Assembly: GCF_000725485.1 (NCBI RefSeq)
Contig: NZ_JOAG01000018.1
Location: 110,703-174,702, forward strand
Source of the DNA: Nonomuraea candida
GTDB taxonomy: Bacteria; Actinomycetota; Actinomycetes; Streptosporangiales; Streptosporangiaceae
Reading direction: 5' to 3'
Length of the DNA: 64,000 nucleotides
The position numbers and the translations under genes were made by a program. How positions within the stretch are numbered: the first letter of the stretch is position 1; each line of letters opens with the position of its first letter. Below, in pieces: positions 25,877 to 37,854 of the stretch. Below the pieces are notes generated by a model. It saw only the letters and a program-made list of their open reading frames with translations, searched no databases and was not told the origin of the DNA.

Positions 25877-28070
25877 GCAGGGCGGTCTCGGCCGGGCGGT
25901 CCTGTTCCGGGGCGCGGTCGCCCTCGTGCGTGAGCCAGACCGCGCCGAGCGGCGGCACCCGCAGCGTCGTCGAGTACGGCAGCCCGTGCCACGGCTCGTC
26001 CCCGGCCTCGACCGCCCCCATGTTGCCCACGCCGCTGCCCCAGTAGTCGTAGGCGTCGGTGTTGACCGCCTCCGTCCACCGGCCCGCGTACGGCAGCCCG
26101 AGCCGGTAGTTCTCGTGCGGCCCGCCGCTGAAGTTCACCACGCACGCCACCGCGGACCCGTCGTTGGCGTAACGCACGAACGAGAACGTGTTGCCCGAGG
26201 CGTCGTCGGCGTCGATCCACCGGAACCCCTCGGGCCGCGAGTCCTGCTCCCACAGGGCGGGGGTCTCGCGGTAGAGCCGGTTGAGGTCGCGTACCAGCCG
26301 CTGCACGCCCTGGTGGCCGTCGAACTCCAGCACCCACCAGTCCAGCCCGCGCTCCTCCGACCACTCGGAGCCCTGGCCGAACTCGCCGCCCATGAACAGC
26401 AGCTGCTTGCCCGGATGCGCCCACATGAACGCCAGCAGCGCCCGCAGCTGCGCGAAGCGCTGCCATTCGTCGCCCGGCATCTTGCCCAGCAGCGAGCCCT
26501 TGCCGTGTACGACCTCGTCGTGGGACAGCGGCAGCACGTAGTTCTCGGAGTAGGCGTACAGCAGCGAGAACGTCATCTGATGGTGGTGGTACTGGCGGAA
26601 GACCGGCTCGTGCCGCAGGTATTCGAGCGTGTCGTGCATCCACCCCATGTTCCACTTGAAGCCGAAGCCCAGCCCGCCCAGGTGCACCGGCCGCGAGACC
26701 CCCGGCCAGGCCGTCGACTCCTCGGCCACGGTCGAGATGCCGGGCGCCTCCCGGTAGCAGACCATGTTCATCTCTTTGAGGAACTCGACGGCGTCGAGGT
26801 TCTCCCGGCCGCCGTAGACGTTGGGCGTCCACTCGCCCTCGCGCCGCGAGTAGTCGAGGTAGAGCATCGAGGCCACGGCGTCCACCCGCAGGCCGTCGAT
26901 GTGGAACTCCTTCAGCCAGAACAGCGCGTTGGCGACCAGGAAGTTGCGCACCTCCCTGCGGCCGAAGTCGAAGACGTACGTGCCCCAGTCGGGGTGCTCG
27001 CCCCTGGCCGGGTCGGCGTGCTCGTACAGCGGCGTGCCGTCGAAGCGGGCCAGCGCCCAGTCGTCCATCGGGAAGTGGGCCGGCACCCAGTCGAGCAGCA
27101 CGCCGATGCCGCGCTGGTGCAGGCGGTCCACGAAGTGGCGGAACTCGTCGGGCGTGCCGAACCTGGCCGTCGGCGCGTAGTAGGAGGTCACCTGGTAGCC
27201 CCACGACCCGCCGAACGGGTGCTCGGCCACGGGCAGCAGCTCGACGTGGGTGAAGCCCAGGTCGGCGACGTACTCGGAGAGCTGCTCGGCCAGCTCCACG
27301 TATGACAGGCCGGGCCGCCACGAGCCCAGGTGCACCTCGTAGACGCTCATCGGCCCGGTCTGCGCCTGCCGCTCGCGCCGCTCGACCATCCAGGCGTCGT
27401 CCTGCCAGGAGTAGTCGGACTTGTCGATCACCGAGGCCGTCATCGGCGGCACCTCGGTGCGCCTGGCCATGGGGTCGGCCTTGTCGCGCCACACCCCGTC
27501 GGCGCCCAGCACCTGGTACTTGTAGCGCTGGCCCGCCCCCAGGCCCGGCACGAACAGCTCCCACACCCCCGAGCGGCCCAGCGACCGCATCGGGTAGGCG
27601 GTGCCGTCCCAGTGGTTGAAGTCGCCGACGACCCTGATGCCGCGCGCGTTGGGCGCCCAGACGGCGAACGCCGTGCCCTGGACGTCCTCGTGCTCCATCA
27701 CGCGCGCCCCGAGCGCCTCCCACAGCCGCTCGTGCCGGCCCTCGCCGATCAGGTGCAGGTCCACCTCCCCGAGCGTGGGCCAGTGCCGGTACGGGTCACG
27801 CACCTCGTACGGCTCCGCCCCGGCGTACTTCACGCTCAGCGTGTAGCCAGGCACCTTGTCCAGGCCCGGCACCGTCACCTCGAAGACCCCGTGGGCCACG
27901 TGTTTCATGTCGTGGGCAGAGCCGTCCTCCAGCACCACCCGCACCTTCTCCGCCAGCGGGCGCAGCGTGCGGAACACCACCCCGCCCGTCACGGGGTGTG
28001 CTCCCAGCACGGAATGCGGATCGTGGTGCGCACCGCCCGCCAGGCGGTCGAGCTCTGTCCTCATCGGCAT
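25839..28070 (-). CDS. glgB: 1,4-alpha-glucan branching enzyme GlgB
   Basis: The 743-residue enzyme has the GlgB domain order: an N-terminal N1 domain ([19 protein letters not shown]), a CBM48 module ([25 protein letters not shown]), the GH13 barrel and a C-terminal beta domain. The nucleophile is in [18 protein letters not shown] and the acid/base glutamate in [25 protein letters not shown] is also present. It introduces alpha-1,6 branches into glycogen or the GlgE-made glucan. It is separated from the glgE-treS-mak operon by a regulator and an oxidoreductase gene. The stop lies in a 14-bp repeat array. Confidence 0.96.
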   Translation of the reverse strand: MPMRTELDRLAGGAHHDPHSVLGAHPVTGGVVFRTLRPLAEKVRVVLEDGSAHDMKHVAHGVFEVTVPGLDKVPGYTLSVKYAGAEPYEVRDPYRHWPTLGEVDLHLIGEGRHERLWEALGARVMEHEDVQGTAFAVWAPNARGIRVVGDFNHWDGTAYPMRSLGRSGVWELFVPGLGAGQRYKYQVLGADGVWRDKADPMARRTEVPPMTASVIDKSDYSWQDDAWMVERRERQAQTGPMSVYEVHLGSWRPGLSYVELAEQLSEYVADLGFTHVELLPVAEHPFGGSWGYQVTSYYAPTARFGTPDEFRHFVDRLHQRGIGVLLDWVPAHFPMDDWALARFDGTPLYEHADPARGEHPDWGTYVFDFGRREVRNFLVANALFWLKEFHIDGLRVDAVASMLYLDYSRREGEWTPNVYGGRENLDAVEFLKEMNMVCYREAPGISTVAEESTAWPGVSRPVHLGGLGFGFKWNMGWMHDTLEYLRHEPVFRQYHHHQMTFSLLYAYSENYVLPLSHDEVVHGKGSLLGKMPGDEWQRFAQLRALLAFMWAHPGKQLLFMGGEFGQGSEWSEERGLDWWVLEFDGHQGVQRLVRDLNRLYRETPALWEQDSRPEGFRWIDADDASGNTFSFVRYANDGSAVACVVNFSGGPHENYRLGLPYAGRWTEAVNTDAYDYWGSGVGNMGAVEAGDEPWHGLPYSTTLRVPPLGAVWLTHEGDRAPEQDRPAETALPKPVDRGRVTGA

Positions 28071-28222
28071 GCTCCCAACACTGCCTTATGCCGGCCCGTC
28101 CATCCCAGGCACTGCCCGCTTTCACCGGGACAATCACGGGAAGTGCGAAAAACGGGACGTGTTCTTGGGTTTAGATGAGGTTGCGGTCGCCTGCCGGGTC
28201 CCCGCCTCGCCTGGGGCTTTTG

Positions 28223-31200
28223 TCAGGAATGCGGGTCCGCCTCCAGCGGGAGATCGGCGCCCTCGGCCAGGGCCACCGCGAGCGCCTCCGGGCCCAGGGC
28301 GGCGCTCAGGGCCGCCGTGATCCGCTCGACGTCGCCCCGCTCGCCCGGCGGCAGCGGCGCCCCCACCGACTCCCTGAGGGCGGCGGCGCGGCCCAGCAGC
28401 CGCGCGGCCTCCCCGTGCCGCCCGCCGAGCGCCAGCGCGCCCGCCAGGCCCTCCAGGGCCAGCGCGGCCGCCCGCGGGTCGCCCACCTTGCGCGCCGCCG
28501 CGAGCCCCTGGCGCTGCAGGTCCAGCGCCGCCGCCGCGTCGCCGCGCTGCTCGGCCACGAACCCCAGCTCGGCCAGGATCAGCGCCGCGCCGGGGTCGCC
28601 GGCCACGTCCTTGACCCAGTCCAGCCAGGCCCGCAGCCGCCGCTCGGCCTCGTCGAGCCTGCCCTGCCTGCGCGCGCTCAGCGCCAGGCCCACCTCGGCG
28701 AACTCCTCGGCCGGCCGGTTCGACTGCGCCACCGCCAGCCGCCTGGCCCGCTCGTGGTAGTCGTCGGCCCGTACGTGGTCGCCGGTCAGCATGGCGATCC
28801 GGCCCAGCCGGGACAGCGCGTCCGACACCGAGCTCCACAGGCCCAGCTCCTCGGCCATGCCCAGGACCTCCAGGCGCAGCGCCGCCGCCCGCTCGTAGTC
28901 GCCGGTGATCTCGGCCAGCGTGCCCAGGCTCTCCGTGGCCCGCAGCTCGCCCCACCGGTCACCGGCCCGCCTGAACAGGGCCAGCGCCCGCTCGGCCGAC
29001 TCGCCCAGCGCCGGCAGGTCGCCGCGCATGGCGGCCTGGCCGCCCAGCAGGGTGAGCGCGGCCGCGGTGCCCCAGTCGTCGCCGAGCCGCCGGAACTCCG
29101 CCAGCGCCGTCGTCGCCAGCTCCTCGCTCGCCGCGCGGTCGTCGTACCCGAACAGGGCGAACCCCATGAACCACCGCGCCCGCGCGCGCTCCGACGGATC
29201 CGTGATGGCCTCGAACAGCGCGCCGTCCACCGGCACGACCCGGCCGTGACCCGCCAGCATCTCGAACCCGGCCAGCCACGTCGCGGCCCGCGCCGCGGCC
29301 GGCTCCCAGCTCCCCGCGGTGGCCGGGTCGCCGGGCTGTGCGGTGGCCAGGTCGCCGGGCTGTGCGGCGGGCTGGGCGGCGGGCTGTGTGGCGGGCTGGG
29401 CGATGGACAGGGCCGACTTCAGGGCGCGGCGGGCCTCGCCCAGCCTGCCGCGCAGCATCCAGTACCACGCCATGGCGTTCACCAGGCGCAGCGCCTCGTC
29501 CGGGACCCGCAGGCGGACCGCCGTCTCCAGGGCCGTCCTGAGGTTGGCGGCCTCGGCGTCGAGCCGGGCGAGCGCGCGGCGCTGGTCGTGCCCGCGCAGG
29601 GACGGCTCCAGGCGTACGGCCAGGGCGGCGTAGTGGCGTACGTGCCTGAGCCGCACGTCGTCCAGCTCGCCCGCCTCCCGCAACCGCTCCTGGCAGTAGG
29701 CGGCCACCGACTCCAGCAGCCGGTACCGCGGCCCCGCGGGGCCCGCCGCGTGCCCGCTCGTCCGTACCAGCAGGGAGCGGTCCACCAGGCGGGCCAGCAG
29801 GTCGAGCACGTCCAGGCCCGGCTCCGCGCAGACCTCCTCGGCCGCCTCCAGCGTGCAGCCGTCCGCGTGCACGGCCAGCCGCCGCAGCACCACCCGCTCC
29901 GACTCCGTCAGCAGCTCCCAGCTCCAGTCGATCATCGCGCGCAGCGTCTGCTGCCGGGCCGGAGCGCCGCGCAGGCCCGAGGCGAGCAGCCGGAAGCGGT
30001 CGTCGAGCCGCTCGGCGAGCTGTCTCGGGCTCAGCACGCGCATCCGCGTGGCGGCCAGCTCCAGGGCGAGGGGGATGCCGTCCAGCCGCTCGCAGATCTC
30101 CAGGAGGTCGGCGTCCGCCGTGCTGCCCGCCCCGAGGCCGGCCCGCGCCGCGAACAGCTCCACCGCCGCCTTCCGGTCCAGCGGCGGCACGCTCCACAGC
30201 GCCTCGCCCTCGATGCGCAGCGACTCCTGGCTGGTGGCCAGCACCCGCAGCTCCGGCGCGGCCCGCAGGAGCTGCGCGGCCAGCGTCGCGACCTGCTCGA
30301 CCACGTGCTCGCAGTTGTCCAGCACCAGCAGCGTGGGCCTGTCGGCCAGGACGGCGGACAGGCGCTCCATGAGGGAGCCGGGCGCGTCGTCGCGCAGGCC
30401 CAGCACGCCCGCGACCACCTCGGCCACCTCGACCAGCTGCGCCCCGGCCCCGAGCGCGGCCAGCTCCACCAGCCACACGCCACCCTCGAAGCCCTCCGGA
30501 CCCGCCGCGCCGAAGGCGGCGCCGGCCGTTTCGGCGGGCGTACGGACAGGTCCCGTCGGCGCGGGCCGGTGGTCGGGCGTGGCGGCGGCCAGGGCCAGGC
30601 GGGTCTTGCCGACGCCGCCGGGGCCGGTGAGCGTGACGAGCCGGTTGGCGCGCAGCAGCGCCCGCACCTCGGCCACCGCCTCGTCCCGGCCCACCAGGCT
30701 GGTCAGCGGCGCGGGCAGGTTCGTACGGGGCCGCGCGGCGGGCGCCTCCAGGGCCGGGTCCTGCTCCAGGATCGCCTGGTGCAGCGCCACCAGCTCCGGC
30801 CCTGGGTCCAGCCCCAGCTCGTCGGCCAGCCGCCGGCGCAGATCCTCGTAGCCGGCCAGCGCCTCGCCCTGCCGCCCGGCCCGGTACAGGGCCCGTACGT
30901 GCACGGCCCGCAGCCGCTCCCGCAGCGGGTGCTCGGCCACCAGGTCGGTCAGCTCGGCCGCCAGCGCCGCGTGCTCGCCCAGCCCGAGCCGCGCCTCGGC
31001 CAGCTCCTCCACCGCCACCAGCCGCTGCTCCTCCAGCCGGGCCACCGCCGCCCTGGCGAACGGCTCGTCGGCGAACTCGGCGTACGCGCCGCCCCGCCAC
31101 AACCCGAGCGCCTCGCGCAGCAGCACGGCCCGCGCCTCCGGGTCGCCGGTGCGCCGGGCGCGCGCGAGCAGGGCCTCGAAGCGGCCGGCGTCCAGGGACT

Positions 31201-31480
31201 CCGGCTCGGCACGCAGCGCGTACCCCGGCGCCCGGTACGCCACCAGCTCCCGCTCGCCCAGCGCCCGGCGCAACTGCGACACCTTCACCCGCAGCGCGGC
31301 CGCGGCGTCGGCGGGCGGCCGGTCGCCCCACAGGTCCTCGATCAGCCGGTCGGCGGAGACCGTCCGCCCCGCGTGGATCAGCAACCCCGCCAGCAGCGCC
31401 CTGACCTTGACCTCCGGCACCTGGACCGGCCGCCCGTCCGGCGTCCACACCGCGAGCGGGCCAAGCACCCCGAACCGCAT
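28223..31480 (-). CDS. AfsR/SARP-type regulator: wHTH-BTAD-NB-ARC-TPR
   Basis: From ATG 31480 (GGGGGG upstream) the protein has 1085 residues. Residues 1-90 form an OmpR-like winged helix (MRFGVLGPLAVW, DRLIEDLWG, VSQLRRALG), 97-240 a BTAD domain, and from about 255 an NB-ARC-type ATPase with Walker A GPGGVGKT (286-293) and LLVLDNCEHV. The C-terminal half is helical TPR-like, rich in Ala/Leu/Arg. An Ala-Gln-Pro repeat (about 29325-29400) interrupts it. Such STAND regulators activate secondary-metabolite or stress genes, often in response to phosphorylation. The imine-reductase-like gene is divergent and 86 bases away, making it a candidate target. Confidence 0.9.
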   Translation of the reverse strand: MRFGVLGPLAVWTPDGRPVQVPEVKVRALLAGLLIHAGRTVSADRLIEDLWGDRPPADAAAALRVKVSQLRRALGERELVAYRAPGYALRAEPESLDAGRFEALLARARRTGDPEARAVLLREALGLWRGGAYAEFADEPFARAAVARLEEQRLVAVEELAEARLGLGEHAALAAELTDLVAEHPLRERLRAVHVRALYRAGRQGEALAGYEDLRRRLADELGLDPGPELVALHQAILEQDPALEAPAARPRTNLPAPLTSLVGRDEAVAEVRALLRANRLVTLTGPGGVGKTRLALAAATPDHRPAPTGPVRTPAETAGAAFGAAGPEGFEGGVWLVELAALGAGAQLVEVAEVVAGVLGLRDDAPGSLMERLSAVLADRPTLLVLDNCEHVVEQVATLAAQLLRAAPELRVLATSQESLRIEGEALWSVPPLDRKAAVELFAARAGLGAGSTADADLLEICERLDGIPLALELAATRMRVLSPRQLAERLDDRFRLLASGLRGAPARQQTLRAMIDWSWELLTESERVVLRRLAVHADGCTLEAAEEVCAEPGLDVLDLLARLVDRSLLVRTSGHAAGPAGPRYRLLESVAAYCQERLREAGELDDVRLRHVRHYAALAVRLEPSLRGHDQRRALARLDAEAANLRTALETAVRLRVPDEALRLVNAMAWYWMLRGRLGEARRALKSALSIAQPATQPAAQPAAQPGDLATAQPGDPATAGSWEPAAARAATWLAGFEMLAGHGRVVPVDGALFEAITDPSERARARWFMGFALFGYDDRAASEELATTALAEFRRLGDDWGTAAALTLLGGQAAMRGDLPALGESAERALALFRRAGDRWGELRATESLGTLAEITGDYERAAALRLEVLGMAEELGLWSSVSDALSRLGRIAMLTGDHVRADDYHERARRLAVAQSNRPAEEFAEVGLALSARRQGRLDEAERRLRAWLDWVKDVAGDPGAALILAELGFVAEQRGDAAAALDLQRQGLAAARKVGDPRAAALALEGLAGALALGGRHGEAARLLGRAAALRESVGAPLPPGERGDVERITAALSAALGPEALAVALAEGADLPLEADPHS

Positions 31481-31566
31481 CCGCCCCCCATAACCAACTC
31501 GGAACCCGACCATAACCGCCCGAGAGGAGGCTAGCCGCATCACCACTACTCAGAAGGAACACTGAA

Positions 31567-32421
31567 ATGTCGGAAAACATCTCCATTCTTGGCCTCGGAC
31601 TCATGGGCACCGCTCTCGCGGAGAGCCTGCTCGCCGCCGGCCACCAGGTCACGGTCTGGAACCGCACCCCGGCCAAGGCCGAGGCGCTGGCCGCCAAGGG
31701 CGCCAAGCAGGCGGCCACCCCCGAGGAGGCCGTGGCCGCGAGCCCCTTCGTGATCGTCTGCCTGCTGGACTACCCCTCGGTGCTGGCGACGCTGGACGGC
31801 ATCCCGCTGGACGGCCGGATCATCGCCAACCTCACCACGGGCCGGCCCAAGGAGGCCCGCGAGACGGCCGCGTGGGTGGCCGAGCGCGGCGGCGAGTACC
31901 TCGCCGGCGGCATCATGGCCGTCCCCCAGATGATCGCCCAGCCGGGCGCCCTCATCCTCTACAGCGGCTCCAAGACCGCCTTCGACCGGTACGAGGGCGC
32001 GCTCGCCGCCATGGCCCAGCCCCGCTTCACCGGCACGGACCCCGGCATGGCGCCGCTGCTCGACCTGGCCATGCTGACCGGCATGTACGGCCAGATCGCC
32101 GGCTTCCTGGAGGCGGCGGCCCTGGCCAGGTCGGCCGGCTTCCCGCTGGCGGAGTTCGAGTCGTCGCTGCTGACCCCGTGGATGGTCGCGATGGCGGGGC
32201 AGCAGTCCGGATGGGCGGAGAAGATCGACTCCGGCGACCACAGCACGGAGGTCTCCAACCTGGAGATCAACCGGTCAGGGCTGGAGAACATCGTCCGGGC
32301 CTTCCGGGAGCAGAACGTCAAGCCGGACCTGCTGCTCCCGCTGAAGGCGATCGTCGACCAGCGCACGGCCCGCGGCCTGGGCCACGAGGGCCTGTCCGGC
32401 CTGGCCGAAGAGCTGGCCTGA
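31567..32421 (+). CDS. NADP-dependent oxidoreductase, imine-reductase-like
   Basis: The 284-residue protein has an N-terminal Rossmann domain with GLGLMG and VWNRT, where the Arg indicates NADP(H), and a helical C-terminal dimerisation domain (LLDLAMLTGMYG, AEKIDSGDHS). The overall pattern is of the beta-hydroxyacid dehydrogenase superfamily and closest, in my reading, to imine reductases, which lack the catalytic lysine of hydroxyisobutyrate dehydrogenases. AGAAGGA lies before the ATG. It is divergent from the BTAD regulator. The substrate is unknown; it could belong to a secondary-metabolite step. Confidence 0.82.
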   Translation: MSENISILGLGLMGTALAESLLAAGHQVTVWNRTPAKAEALAAKGAKQAATPEEAVAASPFVIVCLLDYPSVLATLDGIPLDGRIIANLTTGRPKEARETAAWVAERGGEYLAGGIMAVPQMIAQPGALILYSGSKTAFDRYEGALAAMAQPRFTGTDPGMAPLLDLAMLTGMYGQIAGFLEAAALARSAGFPLAEFESSLLTPWMVAMAGQQSGWAEKIDSGDHSTEVSNLEINRSGLENIVRAFREQNVKPDLLLPLKAIVDQRTARGLGHEGLSGLAEELA

Positions 32422-32454
32422 ACGAACCCGCCCGCCGGATCCCGGGGCGCGGCG

Positions 32455-33786
32455 CTAGGCGGTGCGGGGGCCGAAGGCGGCCAGCGGGATGGGGATCCAG
32501 GAGGGGCGGTTGCGGGCCTCGTACACGACCTCATAGACCGCCTTCGACAGCTCGAACGCCCGCAGCAGCGCCGCGTCCGCCGGGCTGATCACGCCGCCGC
32601 CCTCGGTGTAGCCGTCGAGGAAGGCGGCGCGGTTGCGGTCGGCCCACTCCTGGGCGCGCGGCTCCAGCTCCGCCGCGTCGGGGTGGTCGGCCAGCAGGTG
32701 CCGGGCCGCGTAGTCGAAGGAGCGCAACATCCCCGCCACGTCCCGCAGCGGGGAGTACAGGGCGCGGCGCTCGTTCAGCGGCTGGCCGGGCTCGCCCTCG
32801 AAGTCCAGGACGACCCAGTCGGTCGGCGTGCGCATCACCTGGCCCAGGTGGTAGTCCCCGTGAACCCGTTGCACGGGCACCTCGTTGGTGAGCAGCTCCA
32901 CCTGGTGGTAGGCGTCCTCGATGGCCGACACGTGCCGGCGCAGCTCGGGCACCTCGGCCACGGCCCGCCCGAGCCGCCGCCTGAACGTCTCGGCCATGCG
33001 TTTGACCTCGTGGATCTCCACGATGCCGGTGGGGAAGGCGCGGGCCAGCTCGTGGTGCACGCGGGCGGTGGCCTCGCCCAGCCGCACCGCCTCGGCCGCG
33101 AAGTCCCCGCCCGCCTCGGAGGCCGGCACCTGGGGCAGCGAGGCGTACAGGTCGCGCACGCTGGCCAGGGCCATCTCCCAGCCGTCGTTGGCGGGGGAGA
33201 GGAACTGCTGCATGATCGCCAGCGTGGTGGTGGTCCCGTCGAGGTCGGCCTCGATCCACCCGTACGGCTGCGCGATGTGCGGCGCGTGCCTGGCCGCCAG
33301 CGCGGTGACGATCTCCAGCTCCGGGTTGACGCCCGGGATGAGCCGGCGGAACAGCTTGCAGATGTAGGCGTCGCCGTACACCAGCGAGGTGTTGGACTGC
33401 TCGGCCCCCAGGACGAGGCTGCGCTGCGCGGTGTCGATGTCCGTGCCGGGCACGTGGCGCATGCGCAGCCCGCGGCGGGTCTCGTCGCGGGCCATGCCGT
33501 CGAGCAGCCAGCCCATGCGGTCGGCGTCGTGCACGGCGTCGTAGAGGTGGGTGCCGCCGGCGGTGCCGATGAGGGCGTGCCCGAGCCGGTCGGGCAGGTC
33601 GGCGCGCTCGCCGAGCAGGAGCTGGTAGCGGTCGCGCGAGCCCTCCTGCCAGACGGCGACGATCAGGTGTCTGAGGCCGGGCGTCAGCTCGACGTCCGCG
33701 TCGATCGACAGGCCGTCGATCGGGCGCCCCTTGCCGCCGAACCAACGTTGGCGGCTGATCCATGCGGCAAGGAGCTCATCAAGCAC
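32455..33786 (-). CDS. mak: Maltokinase
   Basis: The 443-residue kinase has an N-terminal cap (about 1-100, starting LLAAWISRQRWFGGKGR) and an aminoglycoside-phosphotransferase-like fold with the catalytic loop VHGDYHLGQ and metal-binding VVLDFEGEP. It phosphorylates maltose with ATP to maltose-1-phosphate, the donor used by GlgE. Its ATG lies only three bases after the treS stop, so the two are coupled; in some actinomycetes they form a TreS-Mak complex or fusion. It is the last gene of the glgE-treS-mak operon. Confidence 0.94.
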   Translation of the reverse strand: MLDELLAAWISRQRWFGGKGRPIDGLSIDADVELTPGLRHLIVAVWQEGSRDRYQLLLGERADLPDRLGHALIGTAGGTHLYDAVHDADRMGWLLDGMARDETRRGLRMRHVPGTDIDTAQRSLVLGAEQSNTSLVYGDAYICKLFRRLIPGVNPELEIVTALAARHAPHIAQPYGWIEADLDGTTTTLAIMQQFLSPANDGWEMALASVRDLYASLPQVPASEAGGDFAAEAVRLGEATARVHHELARAFPTGIVEIHEVKRMAETFRRRLGRAVAEVPELRRHVSAIEDAYHQVELLTNEVPVQRVHGDYHLGQVMRTPTDWVVLDFEGEPGQPLNERRALYSPLRDVAGMLRSFDYAARHLLADHPDAAELEPRAQEWADRNRAAFLDGYTEGGGVISPADAALLRAFELSKAVYEVVYEARNRPSWIPIPLAAFGPRTA

Positions 33787-33789
33787 GTC

Positions 33790-35490
<1,701 letters not shown>

Positions 35491-35561
35491 GAGCCGCCCC
35501 GCAGAGGGCTCATGAGGGAGGCGCTTTCACACACGTTGAAGACTCCCCGCTGAATTCAGTT

Positions 35562-37610
35562 CTACCGTGGCGCGGCTCGTACGGTGAGAATGTGGGCAGG
35601 CTGGATGTGGGGGTCGAGGCGCACGTAGTTGCTCTGCCGCCAGCGGTAGGACTCGCCCGACAGCTCGTCGTCGACGACGAACTCGGCGTTCCAGTCCAGG
35701 CCGATGGCGGGCAGATCCAGGTCTACGGTCGCCTCGTGGGTGTGGTGCGGATCCAGGTTGATGACCGCCAGGACGACGTCGCCCAGCCCGTGCCTTCGTG
35801 TGGCCGTGTCATAGGCGCCGGGGAGCCGCTTCGAGAAGCAGACGATGTCCGGTTGGTCGACCCGGTGGAACCGTAGATTACGCAATTCCTGCAGTGCCGG
35901 ATGCGCTCTTCGGAACAAATTCAGATGGGTGATGAAGGGGGCGAGGCTCCGCCCTTCACGTTCGGCCGCGGCCCAGTCGCGCGGTTTGTATTGATATTTC
36001 TCGCTATCCAGGTATTCTTCGCTGCCCGGTCGTACCGGGACGTTCTCGAACAGTTCATATCCGGAGTAGACGCCCCAGGTCGGCGACGCGAGCGCGGCCA
36101 GCACCGCCCTGATCTTGAACGCGGGCACGCCGCCGTGCTGCAGGTACTCGTGCAGGATGTCCGGCGTGTTGACGAAGAGGTTCGGCCGCAGGTAGCCCGA
36201 GGTCTCGTGGGTCAGCTCCGTCAGATACGTCTCCACGTCATGTTTGGAGTTCTTCCAGGTGTAATACGTGTATGACTGGTGGAAGCCGGTCTTGGCCAGC
36301 ATGCGCATCATCGCCGGCCGGGTGAAGGCCTCCGACAGGAAGAGCACGTCGGGGTCGGTCCGGTGGATGTCGGCCAGCAGCCGCTCCCAGAAGGCCACCG
36401 GCTTGGTGTGCGGGTTGTCCACCCGGAAGATGCGCACCCCGTGGTCCATCCAGTGCCGCAGCACCCGCCTGACCTCGGTGTAGATCCCCTCGGGGTCCTT
36501 GTCGAAGTTGATCGGGTAGATGTCCTGATATTTCTTCGGCGGGTTCTCGGCGTACGCGATCGAGCCGTCGGCCCTGATCGTGAACCACTCGGGGTGCTCC
36601 TTGACCCACGGGTGGTCGGGCGAGCACTGCAGGGCGAAGTCGAGCGCCACCTCCATGCCCAGCGCCCTGGCCCGGCCGACGAACTCGTCGAAGTCCTCCA
36701 GCGTGCCCAGGTCGGGGTGGACGGCGTCGTGGCCGCCGTCCTCGGAGCCGATCGCCCACGGCGAGCCCGGCTCGTCGGGCTCGGGGCTGAGCGTGTTGTT
36801 GCGCCCCTTGCGGAACGTCGTGCCGATCGGGTGGATGGGCGGCAGGTAGACGACGTCGAAGCCCATCTTCGCGATCGCGGGCAGCCGCCTGGCGGCGGTC
36901 TGGAAGGTGCCCGACCTGGTCACGCCCGCCTCGTCGGCCACCGCGCCCTCGGAGCGGGGGAAGAACTCGTACCAGGAGCCGTACAGGGCGCGGCGGCGGT
37001 CCACCCTGATCTTGTGCGACTTGGAGCGGGTCACCAGCTCCCGGAACGGGTGCGCCTCCAGCAGCGCGGTGGTCTCGGGCAGCTGGGCGATCGACAGCCG
37101 GGCCCGCGGGTCGAGGTCCTCGTCGCGCAGCGTGGCCGAGATCGACAGCAGCGCCGCGCGGTGCCCGCAGGCCTCGCCGTTGCCGTTCTGCGGGGCGGCG
37201 TTGGGGCAGTCGGCGGCGCGCACGGCCTTGGCCGCGCGCTCGAACAGCCGGGCGCCCTCCTCGCACATCAGATCGACGTCCATGCCGCGCGGGATCTTGA
37301 TCTCGGCGTCGTGCAGCCAGGTGCTGATCGGGTCGCTCCACGCCTCGACGCGGAACAACCAGTCGCCCTCGGCCGGCAGGCACACGTCCACGCACCATCG
37401 GTCGGTGCCGGGCGCGAGCTCGCGCATCGGTCTCAAGCGCCCGCGCTGCCCGTCGGGCGAGGTGAGCACCACGCCCGCGGCAACGGCGTCATGGCCCTCT
37501 CTGAACACGGTCGCCGAGACCTGGAAGGTCTCGCCGGCGACCGCCTTGGCGGGCCACTGCCCGCAGTCGACGACGGGGGAGATGTCCGTGATGGGAATTC
37601 GTCCGATCAT
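35562..37610 (-). CDS. glgE: Alpha-1,4-glucan:maltose-1-phosphate maltosyltransferase GlgE
   Basis: The 682-residue GH13_3 enzyme starts ITDISPVVDCGQWPAKAV, which is typical of GlgE, and carries the core motifs VYLPPIHPIGTTFRKGRNN, the nucleophile in VRIFRVDNPHTKP and the acid/base in VLFLSEAFTRP. It extends alpha-1,4-glucan with maltosyl units from maltose-1-phosphate, releasing phosphate. It is the first gene of the operon glgE-treS-mak. No ribosome site is seen before ATG 37610. A 9-bp-arm inverted repeat lies 17 bases upstream. Confidence 0.96.
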   Translation of the reverse strand: MIGRIPITDISPVVDCGQWPAKAVAGETFQVSATVFREGHDAVAAGVVLTSPDGQRGRLRPMRELAPGTDRWCVDVCLPAEGDWLFRVEAWSDPISTWLHDAEIKIPRGMDVDLMCEEGARLFERAAKAVRAADCPNAAPQNGNGEACGHRAALLSISATLRDEDLDPRARLSIAQLPETTALLEAHPFRELVTRSKSHKIRVDRRRALYGSWYEFFPRSEGAVADEAGVTRSGTFQTAARRLPAIAKMGFDVVYLPPIHPIGTTFRKGRNNTLSPEPDEPGSPWAIGSEDGGHDAVHPDLGTLEDFDEFVGRARALGMEVALDFALQCSPDHPWVKEHPEWFTIRADGSIAYAENPPKKYQDIYPINFDKDPEGIYTEVRRVLRHWMDHGVRIFRVDNPHTKPVAFWERLLADIHRTDPDVLFLSEAFTRPAMMRMLAKTGFHQSYTYYTWKNSKHDVETYLTELTHETSGYLRPNLFVNTPDILHEYLQHGGVPAFKIRAVLAALASPTWGVYSGYELFENVPVRPGSEEYLDSEKYQYKPRDWAAAEREGRSLAPFITHLNLFRRAHPALQELRNLRFHRVDQPDIVCFSKRLPGAYDTATRRHGLGDVVLAVINLDPHHTHEATVDLDLPAIGLDWNAEFVVDDELSGESYRWRQSNYVRLDPHIQPAHILTVRAAPR

Positions 37611-37626
37611 CGCATTTCAGAGTTTG

Positions 37627-37649
37627 CGGCGGCACTCCCGGTGCCGCCG
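37627..37649. promoter_or_regulatory. Inverted repeat upstream of glgE
   Basis: CGGCGGCAC and GTGCCGCCG flank TCCCG, ending 17 bases before the glgE ATG. The position suits an operator or a leader hairpin that could hinder translation initiation. It lies in the spacer shared with the divergent glgP. Confidence 0.45.
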
Positions 37650-37840
37650 GAGGCTTTCCCTGGCAGGAACGATCCTTGCATGTAAATTGTGGACAGCAGC
37701 GGATAGACCTCCCGAGAGTGTCTGCGGGAAGGTCCAACAACCTGGAAAGTTGCCCCAATAGTCCCTCTTCATGCTTGTTCCCGGAAGGGGTTTGAACGGC
37801 CTTCATGGGGGTGAAGGACTCAGAGGTCCCTCCTAGCCCG

Positions 37841-37854
37841 TAGGGTGCAGAAAC
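37841..37854 (+). promoter_or_regulatory. Apparent leaderless promoter of glgP
   Basis: TAGGGT at 37841-37846 is followed by eight bases and the GTG start. No ribosome site is present. A -10 box at this distance would place the transcript start at or next to the start codon. Confidence 0.45.

Noticed and set aside
31481..31546. Upstream start of the BTAD regulator at 31546
   Set aside because: The extra 22 residues are not part of the winged-helix domain, and the G-rich ribosome site sits before ATG 31480.
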